This document shows, one piece after another, positions 1-8,370 of a DNA stretch of 64,000 nucleotides (position 1 is the first letter of the stretch; each line of letters opens with the position of its first letter). A program made the position numbers and the translations under genes. Below the pieces are notes generated by a model. That model did not search any database and was not told the origin of the DNA. It saw only the letters and a list, made by a program, of their open reading frames with translations. Origin of the DNA: Streptomyces cyaneofuscatus (GTDB lineage: Bacteria; Actinomycetota; Actinomycetes; Streptomycetales; Streptomycetaceae); NCBI RefSeq assembly GCF_000718135.1, contig NZ_JOEM01000015.1, forward strand, positions 120,475 to 184,474, read 5' to 3'.

Positions 1-701
1 CCGTACGCCGCTCCTCCGAGGATGAGGACCACGCCCACCAGCACCGCCCCCACCTGGAGCGGGAGCGGGCCGTCGGCGGAGACCCCGCCGGGCAGGGCGG
101 CGAACGCGTCGGGGCGGCCGATCATGCCGTTCATCGGCCAGACCACCGCGTCGACCCGGGCCTGGACGGCGCTCAGGGGTACGGAGCCCTGCCCGGCGTC
201 CTCCAGGTGGACCCGGGAGTCCAGGGAGGTGGCCCGCTCGTCACCGAGGAGGAAGATCTGGCCCTTCGGCACCTTGGCGGAGAAGTTCTGCGGGGAGGCG
301 GGCGCCCGTGTGCCGGCGGCAGCGGCGCCTCGGTTGATGTACGGCTCCTCCACGGGGGTCCCGCCGACCGTGAGCCGTCCCTCCTTGTCGCAGCAGGCGA
401 CCGTGTCCCCGCCGATGCCGACCACGCGCTTCACCATCGGGGTGGCGCCCCAGACGCTGTCGGTGAAGACCACCACGTCACCGCGCCGGACATCGGCGCC
501 GTCTATCCGCTCGGCGAGCACCCGGTCCCCGGCGTTGACCGTGGGGGACATGGAGGCGGTGGGGACGGCGTACGGCTTGTACACCACCGCCGCCCAGAGG
601 AACCCTCCGAGGAAGAGCACACAGCCGACGGCCACGGCCAGACCCGACACCATGGTGCCGGTCCGGCCGCGGCCGTCATCGTTGCGTTGCGTACCGCTCA
701 T
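1..701 (-). CDS. sipZ: Type I signal peptidase, 3' end cut by window edge
   Basis: Membrane serine protease of the S26 family that removes signal peptides from exported preproteins on the outer face of the membrane. About 233 residues are visible from an ATG at 701, and the frame stays open to base 1, so the end lies outside the window. One N-terminal membrane segment (about residues 17-40) precedes the catalytic Ser in VPTASM (about residue 50). The catalytic Lys lies in VKRVVGIGGD, and a GDERATSLDSR box follows. The last visible residues (PLQVGAVLVGVVLILGG) look like a C-terminal membrane anchor. It is the fourth signal peptidase in tandem. The sipZ name rests on order relative to the sipWXYZ cluster of S. 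lividans and is tentative. Confidence 0.9.
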   Translation of the reverse strand, partial: MSGTQRNDDGRGRTGTMVSGLAVAVGCVLFLGGFLWAAVVYKPYAVPTASMSPTVNAGDRVLAERIDGADVRRGDVVVFTDSVWGATPMVKRVVGIGGDTVACCDKEGRLTVGGTPVEEPYINRGAAAAGTRAPASPQNFSAKVPKGQIFLLGDERATSLDSRVHLEDAGQGSVPLSAVQARVDAVVWPMNGMIGRPDAFAALPGGVSADGPLPLQVGAVLVGVVLILGGAAY

Positions 702-751
702 CCCAGCGCTCCCCCATCGGAGATCGACAATCGCTGATCCGAGTCGGCACC

Positions 752-1672
752 CTACCCGGCGGTACGCCCGGCGGTCAGCCTCCTGCGGCGCCAGAACACG
801 AGGGGCAGCGCTCCGGCTACCCCCAGTGCGGCCGGGGCCAGCGCGGCGGCCGCGTTCAGCCCGGGCTGGTCGAACGTGCTGGGGATGGGCAGGGTCGCCC
901 AGCGGCCCACGGGCCAGGCGACGACGATCGCACGGCCGACGACCTCGTCGTTGGAGACGGTGCCCTGGCCGGGGAGCTCCTGGTGGTAGCGGGAGTCCAG
1001 GGAGTTCTGCCGGTGGTCGCCCATGACGAAGATCCGGCCCTCCTCGACCTTGATCGGGCCGAAGGGCTTGTCGTTGCACGGGGTGTTCCCCGGGAAGATG
1101 AACGACTTCTCGTCGAGCGCCTTGCCGTTGACCGTGACCGGCCCGTTCTCCTTGCACTCCACGGTGTCGCCGCCGATCGCGATGACCCGCTTGATCAGGT
1201 CCTTCTCCTCGGCGGAGGGCATCAGACCGATGAAGCTGAGGAACTTCTGCGCCACGTTGGGCTCCGGGGTCGCGGCATCCTCCAGCCAGCCGCCCGGATC
1301 GTGGAAGACCACGACCTCGCCGCGCTCCGGCTCGGCGCCGAACCAGGGGGTGAGCTTGTCGACCAGCACCCGGTCGCCCCGCTGCAGGGTGTTCTGCATC
1401 GAGTCCGAGGGGATCGAGAACGCCTGGATCAGGAAGGTCTTGATCAACAACGCCAGGATCAGGGCGATACCGATGAGCAGCGGCAGCTCCATCCAGAAGG
1501 AGCGCTGCCTCCGGGGAGGCGTGCCGCCGCCCGGACTGCCGTCGTCGTCGCCCGGTGTACCACCCTCACCGCCCGGCGGCACCGCCGCCCCGCCCTCGGG
1601 AGACTCGTCGCGCCCCGGCCGGTCCTCGGGTTCGTCGTGTCCGGATCGTGCGCCGACCGCCAAATCCCCCAC
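752..1672 (-). CDS. sipY: Type I signal peptidase
   Basis: S26 signal peptidase of 306 residues. A charged, Gly/Pro/Asp-rich cytoplasmic leader (about residues 1-60) is followed by a membrane segment (about 62-85), the catalytic Ser in IPSDSM (about residue 91), the catalytic Lys in LIKRVIAIGGD, and the GDHRQNSLDSR box. A second hydrophobic stretch near the C-terminus ends in RRRR, a probable membrane anchor. I chose the GTG at 1672 because GAGGAG lies 5 nt upstream of it; a GTG at 1678 in the same frame has the Shine-Dalgarno directly against it. The first 107 nt overlap the 3' end of the upstream signal peptidase in another frame. The sipY name is by gene order only. Confidence 0.93.
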   Translation of the reverse strand: MGDLAVGARSGHDEPEDRPGRDESPEGGAAVPPGGEGGTPGDDDGSPGGGTPPRRQRSFWMELPLLIGIALILALLIKTFLIQAFSIPSDSMQNTLQRGDRVLVDKLTPWFGAEPERGEVVVFHDPGGWLEDAATPEPNVAQKFLSFIGLMPSAEEKDLIKRVIAIGGDTVECKENGPVTVNGKALDEKSFIFPGNTPCNDKPFGPIKVEEGRIFVMGDHRQNSLDSRYHQELPGQGTVSNDEVVGRAIVVAWPVGRWATLPIPSTFDQPGLNAAAALAPAALGVAGALPLVFWRRRRLTAGRTAG

Positions 1673-2642
1673 ATCCACTCCTCAATACGTGCCACTGCCC
1701 GCGCCCGATCCGGTGCAGGCCCACCACTCCCATAACGAGCGGGAGTTCCGCAGGGGTCGGGAGCCGGACCATTCCGTCCCGATCCGGAGTGGCAACCCTA
1801 TGCGACGGCCCCGGAACGGCCGCCTCCGAGCCGCTCGCCCGCGCCACCGCGGCGAAGGTCTCGCGCTCCTCCAGGGTGGTCCAGTTGGAGAAGGGCCAGG
1901 CGATCACGACGGCCCGCCCCACCACCTCCTCCTCGGAGACCGTGCCCTTGTCGGGCTCGTCGAGATGGAAACGGGAGTCGGCCGAGTTGGACCGGTGGTC
2001 GCCCATCATGAAGAGGCGGCCCACCGGAACCTCTACCTCGAACTGCACGGTCGAGGGCCGGTCGTCCGGGTGCAGATAGGGCTCGTTCAGCGGTACGCCG
2101 TTGACGGTGACGCGGCCGTCGGTGCCGCAGCACTTCACGGTGTCGCCGCCGACGGCCACCACCCGCTTGATCAGGTCCTGCTCGTCGTCGGAGGGCAGCA
2201 GGCCGATGAACTTCAGCGCCTCGCTGGCCTGCTTGACGCCGATGGGCGGATCCTCCTTGCCCGCGGCGTTCTCCTGCTGGAGCCAGCCGCCGGGGTCCCT
2301 GAAGACGACGACGTCCCCGCGCTGCGGCTTCGACCCGAAGTTCGGGGTCAGCTTGTCCACCAGGACGCGGTCGCCGATCTTGATGGTCTGCTCCATCGAG
2401 CCGGACGGGATCACGAACGCCTGGACGAGGAAGGTCTTCAGGACGAGCGCGATCAGCAGCGCCAGCACGATGAGGACCGGTATCTCCTTCACCGCTGATC
2501 TGCGCCGCTTGCGCCGGACCTTCTTGGCGAGCCTGCGGCGCTCGGCCCGGGTCGGCAGCGAGCGGGGCGTGGTGGGCCGACTCCCGGTCGGCAGCGGGAC
2601 GTCGGAGGCCGGGGCGCCGCGCGGGCGCCCGCGGTTACCCAT
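1566..2642 (-). CDS. sipX: Type I signal peptidase
   Basis: S26 signal peptidase of 358 residues, long for the family. The N-terminus is strongly basic (RRKRRRSAVKE) before one membrane segment (about residues 54-75). The catalytic Ser lies in IPSGSM (about residue 82), the Lys in LIKRVVAVGGD, and there is a GDHRSNSADSR box. The last ~80 residues are Arg/Gly-rich and not hydrophobic, so no C-terminal anchor is apparent. Much of that tail is encoded in the region overlapping the next gene. The ATG at 2642 overlaps the stop of the preceding gene, which suggests translational coupling in a sipW-X-Y operon. Name by order, tentative. Confidence 0.92.
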   Translation of the reverse strand: MGNRGRPRGAPASDVPLPTGSRPTTPRSLPTRAERRRLAKKVRRKRRRSAVKEIPVLIVLALLIALVLKTFLVQAFVIPSGSMEQTIKIGDRVLVDKLTPNFGSKPQRGDVVVFRDPGGWLQQENAAGKEDPPIGVKQASEALKFIGLLPSDDEQDLIKRVVAVGGDTVKCCGTDGRVTVNGVPLNEPYLHPDDRPSTVQFEVEVPVGRLFMMGDHRSNSADSRFHLDEPDKGTVSEEEVVGRAVVIAWPFSNWTTLEERETFAAVARASGSEAAVPGPSHRVATPDRDGMVRLPTPAELPLVMGVVGLHRIGRGQWHVLRSGCGGFGGRRTIRTRRTRGPAGARRVSRGRGGGAAGR

Positions 2643-3408
2643 GCGCCCTGCCGGGTGCCCGTACGCCGTCGAAGGCGCCGGTCCCCTCCAGGCCGCCGAT
2701 CCGGGCCGGCGGCCAGCCCAGCCAGTCGACCCGGCCGATCACCTTCTCGGCGGGGACCATCCCGCCGCCCGGCGATCCGAGGTGGTCGCGGGAGTCGCTG
2801 GAGCGGCTGCGGTGGTCGCCCAGCACCCAGAGCGTGCCCTGCGGGACGACGATGTCGAACGGGGCCTCGGAGGCGGTGTCCCCGGGGTGGAGGTACGTCT
2901 CGTCCACCACCGCCCCGTTCACCCGGAGCCTCCCCCGCGCGTCGCAGCAGACGACCCGGTCACCCCCCACGCCCACCACCCGCTTCACGAAGTCGGTGTC
3001 GGGGGGTTCGGCGAGGCCCAGGGAGGAGGCCGCCCAGCGGGCCGGCGCGGCCAGCGGGTTCGCGTCCAGGTCCTCCCGTACGAAGGAGCCCGTCCCGTCG
3101 AAGACCACCACATCCCCGCGCCGGGGCTCGGCGCCGGACCGGTACGCCAGCTTGTTGACGAGCACCCGGTCCCCGACCTGGAGGGTGGGCTCCATGGAGC
3201 CGCTGGGGATCAGGAAGGGCTGGACCACGAAGGCGCTGAACAGCAGCAGCGCGGCCGTGCCCGCCACCCCCGCGACGAGGACGCGCCGCCGCCAGGGCCG
3301 TACGGCCGCGACGGCGCCCCGGACACGCGAGAAGCGCGACCCCTCCTCGGACCCGGCACGGGGTTCCGAGGAGCGATCGCGCTCCGAGTGCTCTGCTTGC
3401 GTGTCCAT
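2635..3408 (-). CDS. sipW: Type I signal peptidase
   Basis: S26 signal peptidase of 257 residues, first of the four in transcription order. A polar leader precedes one membrane segment (about residues 42-63), then the catalytic Ser in IPSGSM (about residue 71), the Lys in FVKRVVGVGGD and a GDHRSRSSDSR box. No C-terminal membrane segment is visible; the protein ends in a short Gly/Arg/Ala tail. It starts 71 nt downstream of the rplS stop, on the same strand. Four paralogous signal peptidases side by side is a known Streptomyces trait, usually linked to heavy protein secretion. Name by order, tentative. Confidence 0.93.
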   Translation of the reverse strand: MDTQAEHSERDRSSEPRAGSEEGSRFSRVRGAVAAVRPWRRRVLVAGVAGTAALLLFSAFVVQPFLIPSGSMEPTLQVGDRVLVNKLAYRSGAEPRRGDVVVFDGTGSFVREDLDANPLAAPARWAASSLGLAEPPDTDFVKRVVGVGGDRVVCCDARGRLRVNGAVVDETYLHPGDTASEAPFDIVVPQGTLWVLGDHRSRSSDSRDHLGSPGGGMVPAEKVIGRVDWLGWPPARIGGLEGTGAFDGVRAPGRAHG

Positions 3409-3479
3409 CGCGGCCGAATCCTATCCGGCCGCGCTGTGGACGCCAGAGGGTGCCTTGCCGGTCACCCGCCGTCGGCAGA

Positions 3480-3830
3480 TCAGTTGTCGCGCTTCTCCTT
3501 GATCTTCGCGGCCTTGCCGCGGAGCTCACGGAGGAAGTACAGCTTGGCGCGACGGACGTCACCGCGGCTGACGAGCTCGATCTTCTCGAAGATCGGGCTG
3601 TGCACGGGGAAGGTGCGCTCGACGCCGACGCTGAAGGAGACCTTGCGGACCGTGAAGGTCTCGCTGACGCCCGAGCCCTGACGGCGGATGACGATGCCCT
3701 TGAACTGCTGGATACGGGAGCGGTTGCCCTCGATCACTCGCACGTGGACGTTGACGGTGTCACCGGGGCGGAACGCCGGGACGTCCGACCGGAGGGTGGC
3801 GGCGTTGACGCCATCGAGCAGGGAAGACAT
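3480..3830 (-). CDS. rplS: 50S ribosomal protein L19
   Basis: Large-subunit protein bL19, located at the interface with the 30S subunit. The 116-residue product matches the family along its length, including [19 protein letters not shown] and a basic C-terminus ([16 protein letters not shown]). I placed the start at the ATG at 3830 (MSSLLDGV), the usual actinobacterial N-terminus, although the frame is open nine codons further to an ATG at 3857. It follows trmD in the common order rpsP-rimM-trmD-rplS. The 130 nt between trmD and rplS include a short hairpin (CCCCTG arms at 3920-3934). Confidence 0.96.
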   Translation of the reverse strand: MSSLLDGVNAATLRSDVPAFRPGDTVNVHVRVIEGNRSRIQQFKGIVIRRQGSGVSETFTVRKVSFSVGVERTFPVHSPIFEKIELVSRGDVRRAKLYFLRELRGKAAKIKEKRDN

Positions 3831-3960
3831 GAGTTCTGCTTTCTTCGCCGATGCCACAGGTCATCGACGGGATGTCGAGAGGAGTGAAGGAGTGCTGATC
3901 GCGTCGGGCGGGCGTCTTTCCCCCTGTGGCAGGGGCGCACACCGGACGTACAGCAGCGGC

Positions 3961-4782
3961 CTATTCTTCCACGGCCGGGGGCCTGCGCCAAAATCGGCCG
4001 CCGGGCTCCGGCGCGAAGCCGAGGATGGAGAGGATCTCGCGGTCCTTCTTGTCGAAGGCGCTCGCCTCGCACCGCTCGATCAGATCGGGCCTATTGAGGG
4101 CGGTCCGGGCGAACGCCTGGTCCCGCCGCCAGCGCGCGATCTTCCCGTGGTGGCCGCTGAGCAGGACGTCCGGGATCCCCCGGCCGCGCCACTCGGGCGG
4201 CTTGGTGTAGACGGGGCCCTCCAGGAGGTTCGCCATGGCGCCGGGAGCGAAGGAGTCGTCGCGGTGGGACTCGGCGTTGCCGAGGACGCCGGGCAGCAGC
4301 CGGGCCACGGCCTCGGTGATCACCAGGACGGCAGCCTCCCCGCCGGCCAGCACGTAGTCGCCGATGGAGACCTCGACGACCGGGACGCGGGTGGCGTACT
4401 CGTCGATCACCCGGCGGTCGATGCCCTCGTACCGGGCCGGGGTGAAGACCAGCCAGGGCTTGGCGGAGAGCTCCACGGCCAGTTCCTGGGTGAAGGGGCG
4501 GCCGCTGGGTGTGGGCACCACGAGGACCGGGGAGTGCGCGCCGGACTCGTACCCGTCGGCCAGGGCCTGGTCCAGCGCGTCGCCCCAGGGCTCGGTCTTC
4601 ATGACCATGCCGGGGCCGCCACCGTAGGGGGTGTCGTCGACCGTGTTGTGCCGGTCGTACGTCCACTCCCGCAGGTCGTGGACGTGGACGTCGAGCACCC
4701 CGCGGGCGCGGGCCTTGCCGACCAGCGAGACGTTCAGCGGGTCCAGGTACTCGGGGAAGATCGTGACGACGTCGAGCCGCAT
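3961..4782 (-). CDS. trmD: tRNA (guanine-N1)-methyltransferase
   Basis: SPOUT-class enzyme that methylates G37 next to the anticodon using S-adenosylmethionine, preventing +1 frameshifting. The 273 residues carry the TrmD features: PYGGGPGMVMK (about 52-62), RYEGID (117-122), the knot segment IGDYVLAGGE (140-149) and SHRDDSF (172-178). Its ATG overlaps the rimM stop (ATGA), so translation is probably coupled. A slightly extended Gly/Pro-rich C-terminus is typical of actinobacteria. Confidence 0.97.
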   Translation of the reverse strand: MRLDVVTIFPEYLDPLNVSLVGKARARGVLDVHVHDLREWTYDRHNTVDDTPYGGGPGMVMKTEPWGDALDQALADGYESGAHSPVLVVPTPSGRPFTQELAVELSAKPWLVFTPARYEGIDRRVIDEYATRVPVVEVSIGDYVLAGGEAAVLVITEAVARLLPGVLGNAESHRDDSFAPGAMANLLEGPVYTKPPEWRGRGIPDVLLSGHHGKIARWRRDQAFARTALNRPDLIERCEASAFDKKDREILSILGFAPEPGGRFWRRPPAVEE

Positions 4783-5399
4783 CAGGCGTCGCCCTTCGGC
4801 GCCTCGTCCGCATCCCCGGAGGCCTGCGCGTCGTCCCCGGAGGCCGCCTCACCGGTCTCCTCGTCGCGGGAGGAGGCCACCACGGCCTCGCTCTCGTCGA
4901 TCAGGCCGGGCGGCGGGGTGATGACCGCGCGCTGCTCCTCCAGGTCGATCTCGGTGACGATCTCCTCCACGAACGGGATCATCACCTCGCTGCCGTCGGG
5001 GCGTTCCACGATGAAGAGGTCCTGCGAGGGCAGGTGGGAGATCTCGGTGATCCGGCCGATCTCCGTGCCGTCGGCGAGCACGACGTCCAGGTCGATGAGC
5101 TGGTGGTCGTAGAACTCGTCCTCGTCCTCCGGGAGCTCCTCCGGGTCCACCTCGGCGATCAGCAGGGTGTTGCGCAGGGCCTCGGCGCCCGTGCGGTCGC
5201 GCACGCCCTCGAAGCGCAGCAGCAGCCTGCCGCTGTGCACCCGTCCCGACTCGATCGTGAGCGGGCCGGTGGCCGCCGGGTCGGTGGCCAGGACGGCGCC
5301 GGGCCCGAGCCGCAGCTCCGGCTCGTCCGTTCGTACCTCGACGGTGACCTCGCCCTTGATGCCATGGGCGCGGCCGATCCGCGCAACTACCAACTGCAC
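4782..5399 (-). CDS. rimM: 16S rRNA processing / ribosome maturation factor
   Basis: Assembly factor that binds S19 and helps mature the 30S head. The product has 205 residues: an N-terminal RimM barrel ([15 protein letters not shown] at the start) and a PRC-barrel (about 95-170, with [14 protein letters not shown] and PFVEEIV). A low-complexity acidic Ala/Glu/Asp tail of ~30 residues lies beyond the conserved fold. The GTG start at 5399 has GGAG six nt upstream. It overlaps trmD by 4 nt. Confidence 0.96.
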   Translation of the reverse strand: MQLVVARIGRAHGIKGEVTVEVRTDEPELRLGPGAVLATDPAATGPLTIESGRVHSGRLLLRFEGVRDRTGAEALRNTLLIAEVDPEELPEDEDEFYDHQLIDLDVVLADGTEIGRITEISHLPSQDLFIVERPDGSEVMIPFVEEIVTEIDLEEQRAVITPPPGLIDESEAVVASSRDEETGEAASGDDAQASGDADEAPKGDA

Positions 5400-5482
5400 G
5401 CTGTTCTCCGATTGATGGGGTGGGGACCTGGGGACCCGTGGGCCGACCGGTCGCGGGAACGCCCGGGGTGGCCGACGACAAA

Positions 5483-5514
5483 GGCCGGGGACGGCCCGAA
5501 GGCCCTCCCCGGCC
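5483..5514 (-). terminator. Hairpin between khpA and rimM
   Basis: GGCCGGGG and GGCC arms pair with GGCC and CCCCGGCC around a CGAA loop, broken by one 2-nt internal loop (12 bp in total). It sits between two minus-strand genes and has no T-run, so it may attenuate rather than fully stop readthrough from rpsP-khpA into rimM. Confidence 0.4.
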
Positions 5515-5535
5515 CTGGCCGGTGTTCAACTGCGG

Positions 5536-5775
5536 TCAGCGGACCTGGTCCACATCGACGAGGTCGACACGGATCCCACGACCGCCGATGGCGCCCACGA
5601 CGGTCCGCAGAGCGCGGGCGGTACGGCCGTTACGGCCGATCACCTTGCCGAGGTCGTCGGGGTGGACCCGGACCTCCAGCACGCGCCCGCGGCGCAGGGT
5701 GCGCTCGGCAACCTGCACGTCGTCGGGGTTGTCGACGATGCCCTTCACGAGGTGCTCGAGAGCCTCCTCGAGCAT
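5536..5775 (-). CDS. khpA: KH-domain RNA-binding protein KhpA
   Basis: A 79-residue single KH-domain protein. The nucleic-acid-binding GxxG loop is visible in KVIGRNGRTARALR (about residues 44-57). It lies between rpsP and rimM, its conserved place in Gram-positive bacteria, where KhpA works with KhpB in RNA binding linked to cell elongation and division in firmicutes. That role is inferred here. It starts 2 nt after the rpsP stop, so the two are almost certainly co-transcribed. Confidence 0.95.
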   Translation of the reverse strand: MLEEALEHLVKGIVDNPDDVQVAERTLRRGRVLEVRVHPDDLGKVIGRNGRTARALRTVVGAIGGRGIRVDLVDVDQVR

Positions 5776-5777
5776 GC

Positions 5778-6218
5778 TCAGGCCTCGGTCGACTCGGTGG
5801 ACGCGGCAGCGTCAGCCGCCTCGTCCGCCTTCTTGTCGGCCTTCTTGGCCTTGGGGGTGATGGCCTCACCCTTGGCCTCGTCGCCGTCCGAGGACAGCGC
5901 CTCGAACAGGGCGCGCTTGTCAGCCTTGGGCTCCGGCTGCAGGAGCGGCGCGGGGGCCGGGAGGCCCTTGTGGGCCTGCCAGTCACCGGTGAGCTTCAGG
6001 ATCGCGAGGACCGGCTCGGTCGGCTGGGCGCCGACGGACAGCCAGTACTGCGCGCGCTCTGCGTTGACCTCGATGCGCGAGGGGTTCTGCACCGGGTGGT
6101 ACAGGCCGATCTCCTCGATGGCCCGGCCGTCACGGCGGGTACGGGAGTCGGCGACGACGATGCGGTAGTGAGGCGAACGGATCTTGCCCAGACGCTTCAG
6201 CTTGATCTTGACTGCCAC
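5778..6218 (-). CDS. rpsP: 30S ribosomal protein S16
   Basis: Small-subunit protein bS16, an early 30S assembly protein. The conserved core ([33 protein letters not shown]) is followed by a ~60-residue Lys/Ala/Glu/Asp-rich tail typical of actinobacterial S16, giving 146 residues. I placed the start at the GTG at 6218 (MAVKIKLK), preceded by AGGAG 11 nt upstream. The frame is open further upstream but that extension has no family similarity. First gene of the rpsP-khpA-rimM-trmD-rplS group. Confidence 0.96.
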   Translation of the reverse strand: MAVKIKLKRLGKIRSPHYRIVVADSRTRRDGRAIEEIGLYHPVQNPSRIEVNAERAQYWLSVGAQPTEPVLAILKLTGDWQAHKGLPAPAPLLQPEPKADKRALFEALSSDGDEAKGEAITPKAKKADKKADEAADAAASTESTEA

Positions 6219-6376
6219 GGAAGTGGTGTCTCCTGGTCTCTGACGTGGTTGGGCACAACTAGATGCCACGTGGGGTTGCGGTACTCGTAAGTGCCCGATG
6301 GACGCGTCAGCCGGAGGAGAGAGGGGTCCTGTGCGACTGTCGAGTACAGCTAGCCATTGTGCCACACCACTTCACC

Positions 6377-6970
6377 TCACCCCACCGCGACCGCCGCTTC
6401 CGGGATCTGGAACGGCTTGCCGCAGCCACCGCAGACGATCGGGGCCTGGGCCAGGACCGAGGGGACGACGCGGACGTTGCGTCCGCAGTCGCAGACGGCC
6501 TTGACCCGGACACCGCCTCCGGAGGAGCCGTGCCGGGCGGCAGGGCCCCGGAAGGAGCGCTTGGTGTCGGCGGCGGTGGCGACCGTGTGCGCCTTGAGGG
6601 CGCGCTGCAGCCGTTCAGTGGTCGGGCGGTACCGGCGCTTGGCCTCGGGATTCAGCGTGACCAGCGAGAATCCGCTGCTGGGGTGGGGCTCCTCGGCATG
6701 GTCGAGGCCCAGCTCCTCGGCGATCGCGAGGAAGCGTCGGTTGTGGTAGCGGCCGGCGCGGGAAGTGTCACGGACTCCTCTCGCGGCAGCGATGCCGTGG
6801 ACTGCCTCGTGGAGCAGTCGCTCGAAGGAGAGCTCGGCGCCACAGGCGGACGAGGACTCTCCGATCAGGGACTCGGGCGCGGCTAGATCGGGCAGCTCGG
6901 GGTGGTACCGCTGAATGTCGGCCCACGCCTGTGCCAGCTCTGCGGCAAGTACAGGTGGTGTCGTGCTCAC
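6377..6970 (-). CDS. SprT-like zinc metalloprotease-type protein
   Basis: A 197-residue protein with an HEXXH zinc-protease motif (HEAVH, about residues 54-58) followed by GRYHNRRF, whose His (about 76) could be the third metal ligand. The C-terminus holds two cysteine pairs (CDC and CGGC) resembling a zinc ribbon. This layout resembles SprT-like proteins, some of which cleave DNA-protein crosslinks. That activity is not demonstrable here, and the substrate is unknown. Similar HEAVH...GRYHN proteins occur on actinobacterial chromosomes, plasmids and phages. It starts with GTG at 6970 and is transcribed alone, 158 nt before rpsP. Confidence 0.75.
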   Translation of the reverse strand: MSTTPPVLAAELAQAWADIQRYHPELPDLAAPESLIGESSSACGAELSFERLLHEAVHGIAAARGVRDTSRAGRYHNRRFLAIAEELGLDHAEEPHPSSGFSLVTLNPEAKRRYRPTTERLQRALKAHTVATAADTKRSFRGPAARHGSSGGGVRVKAVCDCGRNVRVVPSVLAQAPIVCGGCGKPFQIPEAAVAVG

Positions 6971-7422
6971 GTCGTGACAACGAGTCCGAGTGCCGTGGTG
7001 TTCCTATTCCGGGGCATCCCAAATAATTTGCACGTACCAGTCAGTTGCTCGTGATGTGCCCTGGATGCGTCCGGAGGCGGGCGGGTGCGCCGAACTGCGG
7101 AGAAGACGCACAGCTCGCACCAAGGTGGTGCACAGCGTGCGGTGCGCCCGGCGCACGGGATGTGCGGTGCGCCGGCGCCTGGTGCCACTTACGGGCCCGC
7201 CGGAGAGGGTACCCGGCGGCGCCGCTCGACGTGCCCGGTGCCCGGTGTCGGGTAAGACTGATTCGGAGAGGCGCACGACCGGGGCACGTAAACAGTGCCC
7301 CACAACCCCTGGACGGAACGGCGGATGCGCAGTTCTCTGGCATACGGGGGGTGCGGACATACGCATACGGGGGGCCGTCCACTCGGGCAAGATCGACCTC
7401 TTGGCGGATTGGGGCGCTTTCC
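6971..7422. other. Divergent intergenic region, no gene seen
   Basis: 452 bp between the SprT-like gene (minus) and the methyltransferase gene (plus). It contains an AT-rich patch near 7020-7030, rare for this genome and a likely minus-strand promoter area, a GC-rich stretch dense in CGCAC/GTGCG words, and two copies of GCATACGGGGGG before the plus-strand gene. I see no convincing coding frame. Confidence 0.5.
7340..7374 (+). promoter_or_regulatory. Direct repeat upstream of methyltransferase gene
   Basis: GCATACGGGGGG occurs at 7340-7351 and again at 7363-7374, 23 bp apart (about two helical turns), 49-83 bp before the start codon. The spacing and position fit a dimeric activator or repressor site near the promoter. 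The factor is unknown. Confidence 0.4.
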
Positions 7423-8289
7423 ATGACACCAACGCTCGTCCGGAACCTCCGGGACGCGGATCCCTCCGCGCCGGCGGACGCCGGTACCCGTGCCCGCGAC
7501 TGGGCCGAGATCCAGGAACGCATGCTGGCACCGCTCTACGAGGCGGTGTACGACCGGCTCGAAGTCGGACCCGCCACCCGGATGCTGTCGCTCGGCTGTG
7601 GCTCCGGGCTGGCCATGCTCGTCGCAGCGGCCCGGGGGGCGCAGGTGACGGGCGTGGACTCCGACCGCGAGCGCCTGGCGCTGGCGCGTGAGCGGCTGCT
7701 GCCCGACGAGGGCACGGAGGGCGCGGAGGGCGCGCCCCCGCACCGGGCCCGGCTGCACGAGAGCGGGCTCCCGGCGGGCGCCGGCGCGGACGGGGCACCG
7801 TACGACCTGATCACCGTGTTCGAGCCGATCGGCTGTGCGGCCGGTGACTCCGAGGGGCTGGTGCCGGCGCTGGAGTCGGCGCTGCCGCTGGCGGCCCGGG
7901 GCGCGACCGTGGTGCTGACCGGCTGGGGCCCGCCGGAGCGGTGTGCCACGGCGCCGGTGCTGCGGGTCGCGGCCCGGCTGACGGAGTCCGCGCGTCCGCC
8001 GCGTCCCGGCGGGTGGCGGCCGACGCTCCGGGACGATCTGGAGGACGTGGCCGCGCGGGCGGGGCTGAAGCCGGACGGTTCGGGGCGGGTCTCCTGCCCC
8101 TTCGGGTACGCGGACCCGGACAGCGCTGTGCGCGGGCTGCTGTCGACCGGGCTCTTCGACGCCGCCGTACGGGCCACCGACCGCTCCCAGGTGGAGAAGG
8201 AGGTCGCGGAGGCGCTGCATCCCTACAGGCGGCCGGACGGCACGGTGTGGATGCCGAACGTCTTCCGCTACCTGGTCTGCACGACGTGA
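7423..8289 (+). CDS. Class I SAM-dependent methyltransferase
   Basis: A 288-residue protein with the Rossmann SAM-binding motif MLSLGCGSGLAMLV (about residues 47-60) and the acidic residue ending strand 2 in VTGVDSDRER. The rest is weakly conserved and gives no substrate. The start is the ATG at 7423, preceded by a GGGG-rich stretch. The gene stands alone on the plus strand and converges on ffh, with a perfect 16-bp hairpin between them. A single-copy Streptomyces gene of this kind sits at the same locus in related genomes as I recall. Function beyond methyl transfer is not known to me. Confidence 0.85.
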   Translation: MTPTLVRNLRDADPSAPADAGTRARDWAEIQERMLAPLYEAVYDRLEVGPATRMLSLGCGSGLAMLVAAARGAQVTGVDSDRERLALARERLLPDEGTEGAEGAPPHRARLHESGLPAGAGADGAPYDLITVFEPIGCAAGDSEGLVPALESALPLAARGATVVLTGWGPPERCATAPVLRVAARLTESARPPRPGGWRPTLRDDLEDVAARAGLKPDGSGRVSCPFGYADPDSAVRGLLSTGLFDAAVRATDRSQVEKEVAEALHPYRRPDGTVWMPNVFRYLVCTT

Positions 8290-8314
8290 GCTGAAAGAAG
8301 CCGCCGCGAAACGC

Positions 8315-8352
8315 GCGTAAGGGGCGCCCTCTCTCAAGGGCGCCCCTTACGC
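8315..8352. terminator. Bidirectional terminator hairpin
   Basis: Perfect 16-bp inverted repeat (GCGTAAGGGGCGCCCT and its complement) around a 6-nt loop, CTCTCA. It lies between the convergent methyltransferase and ffh genes, so it can serve both strands. Confidence 0.85.
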
Positions 8353-8370
8353 ATACGTCCGGCGGGCCGG

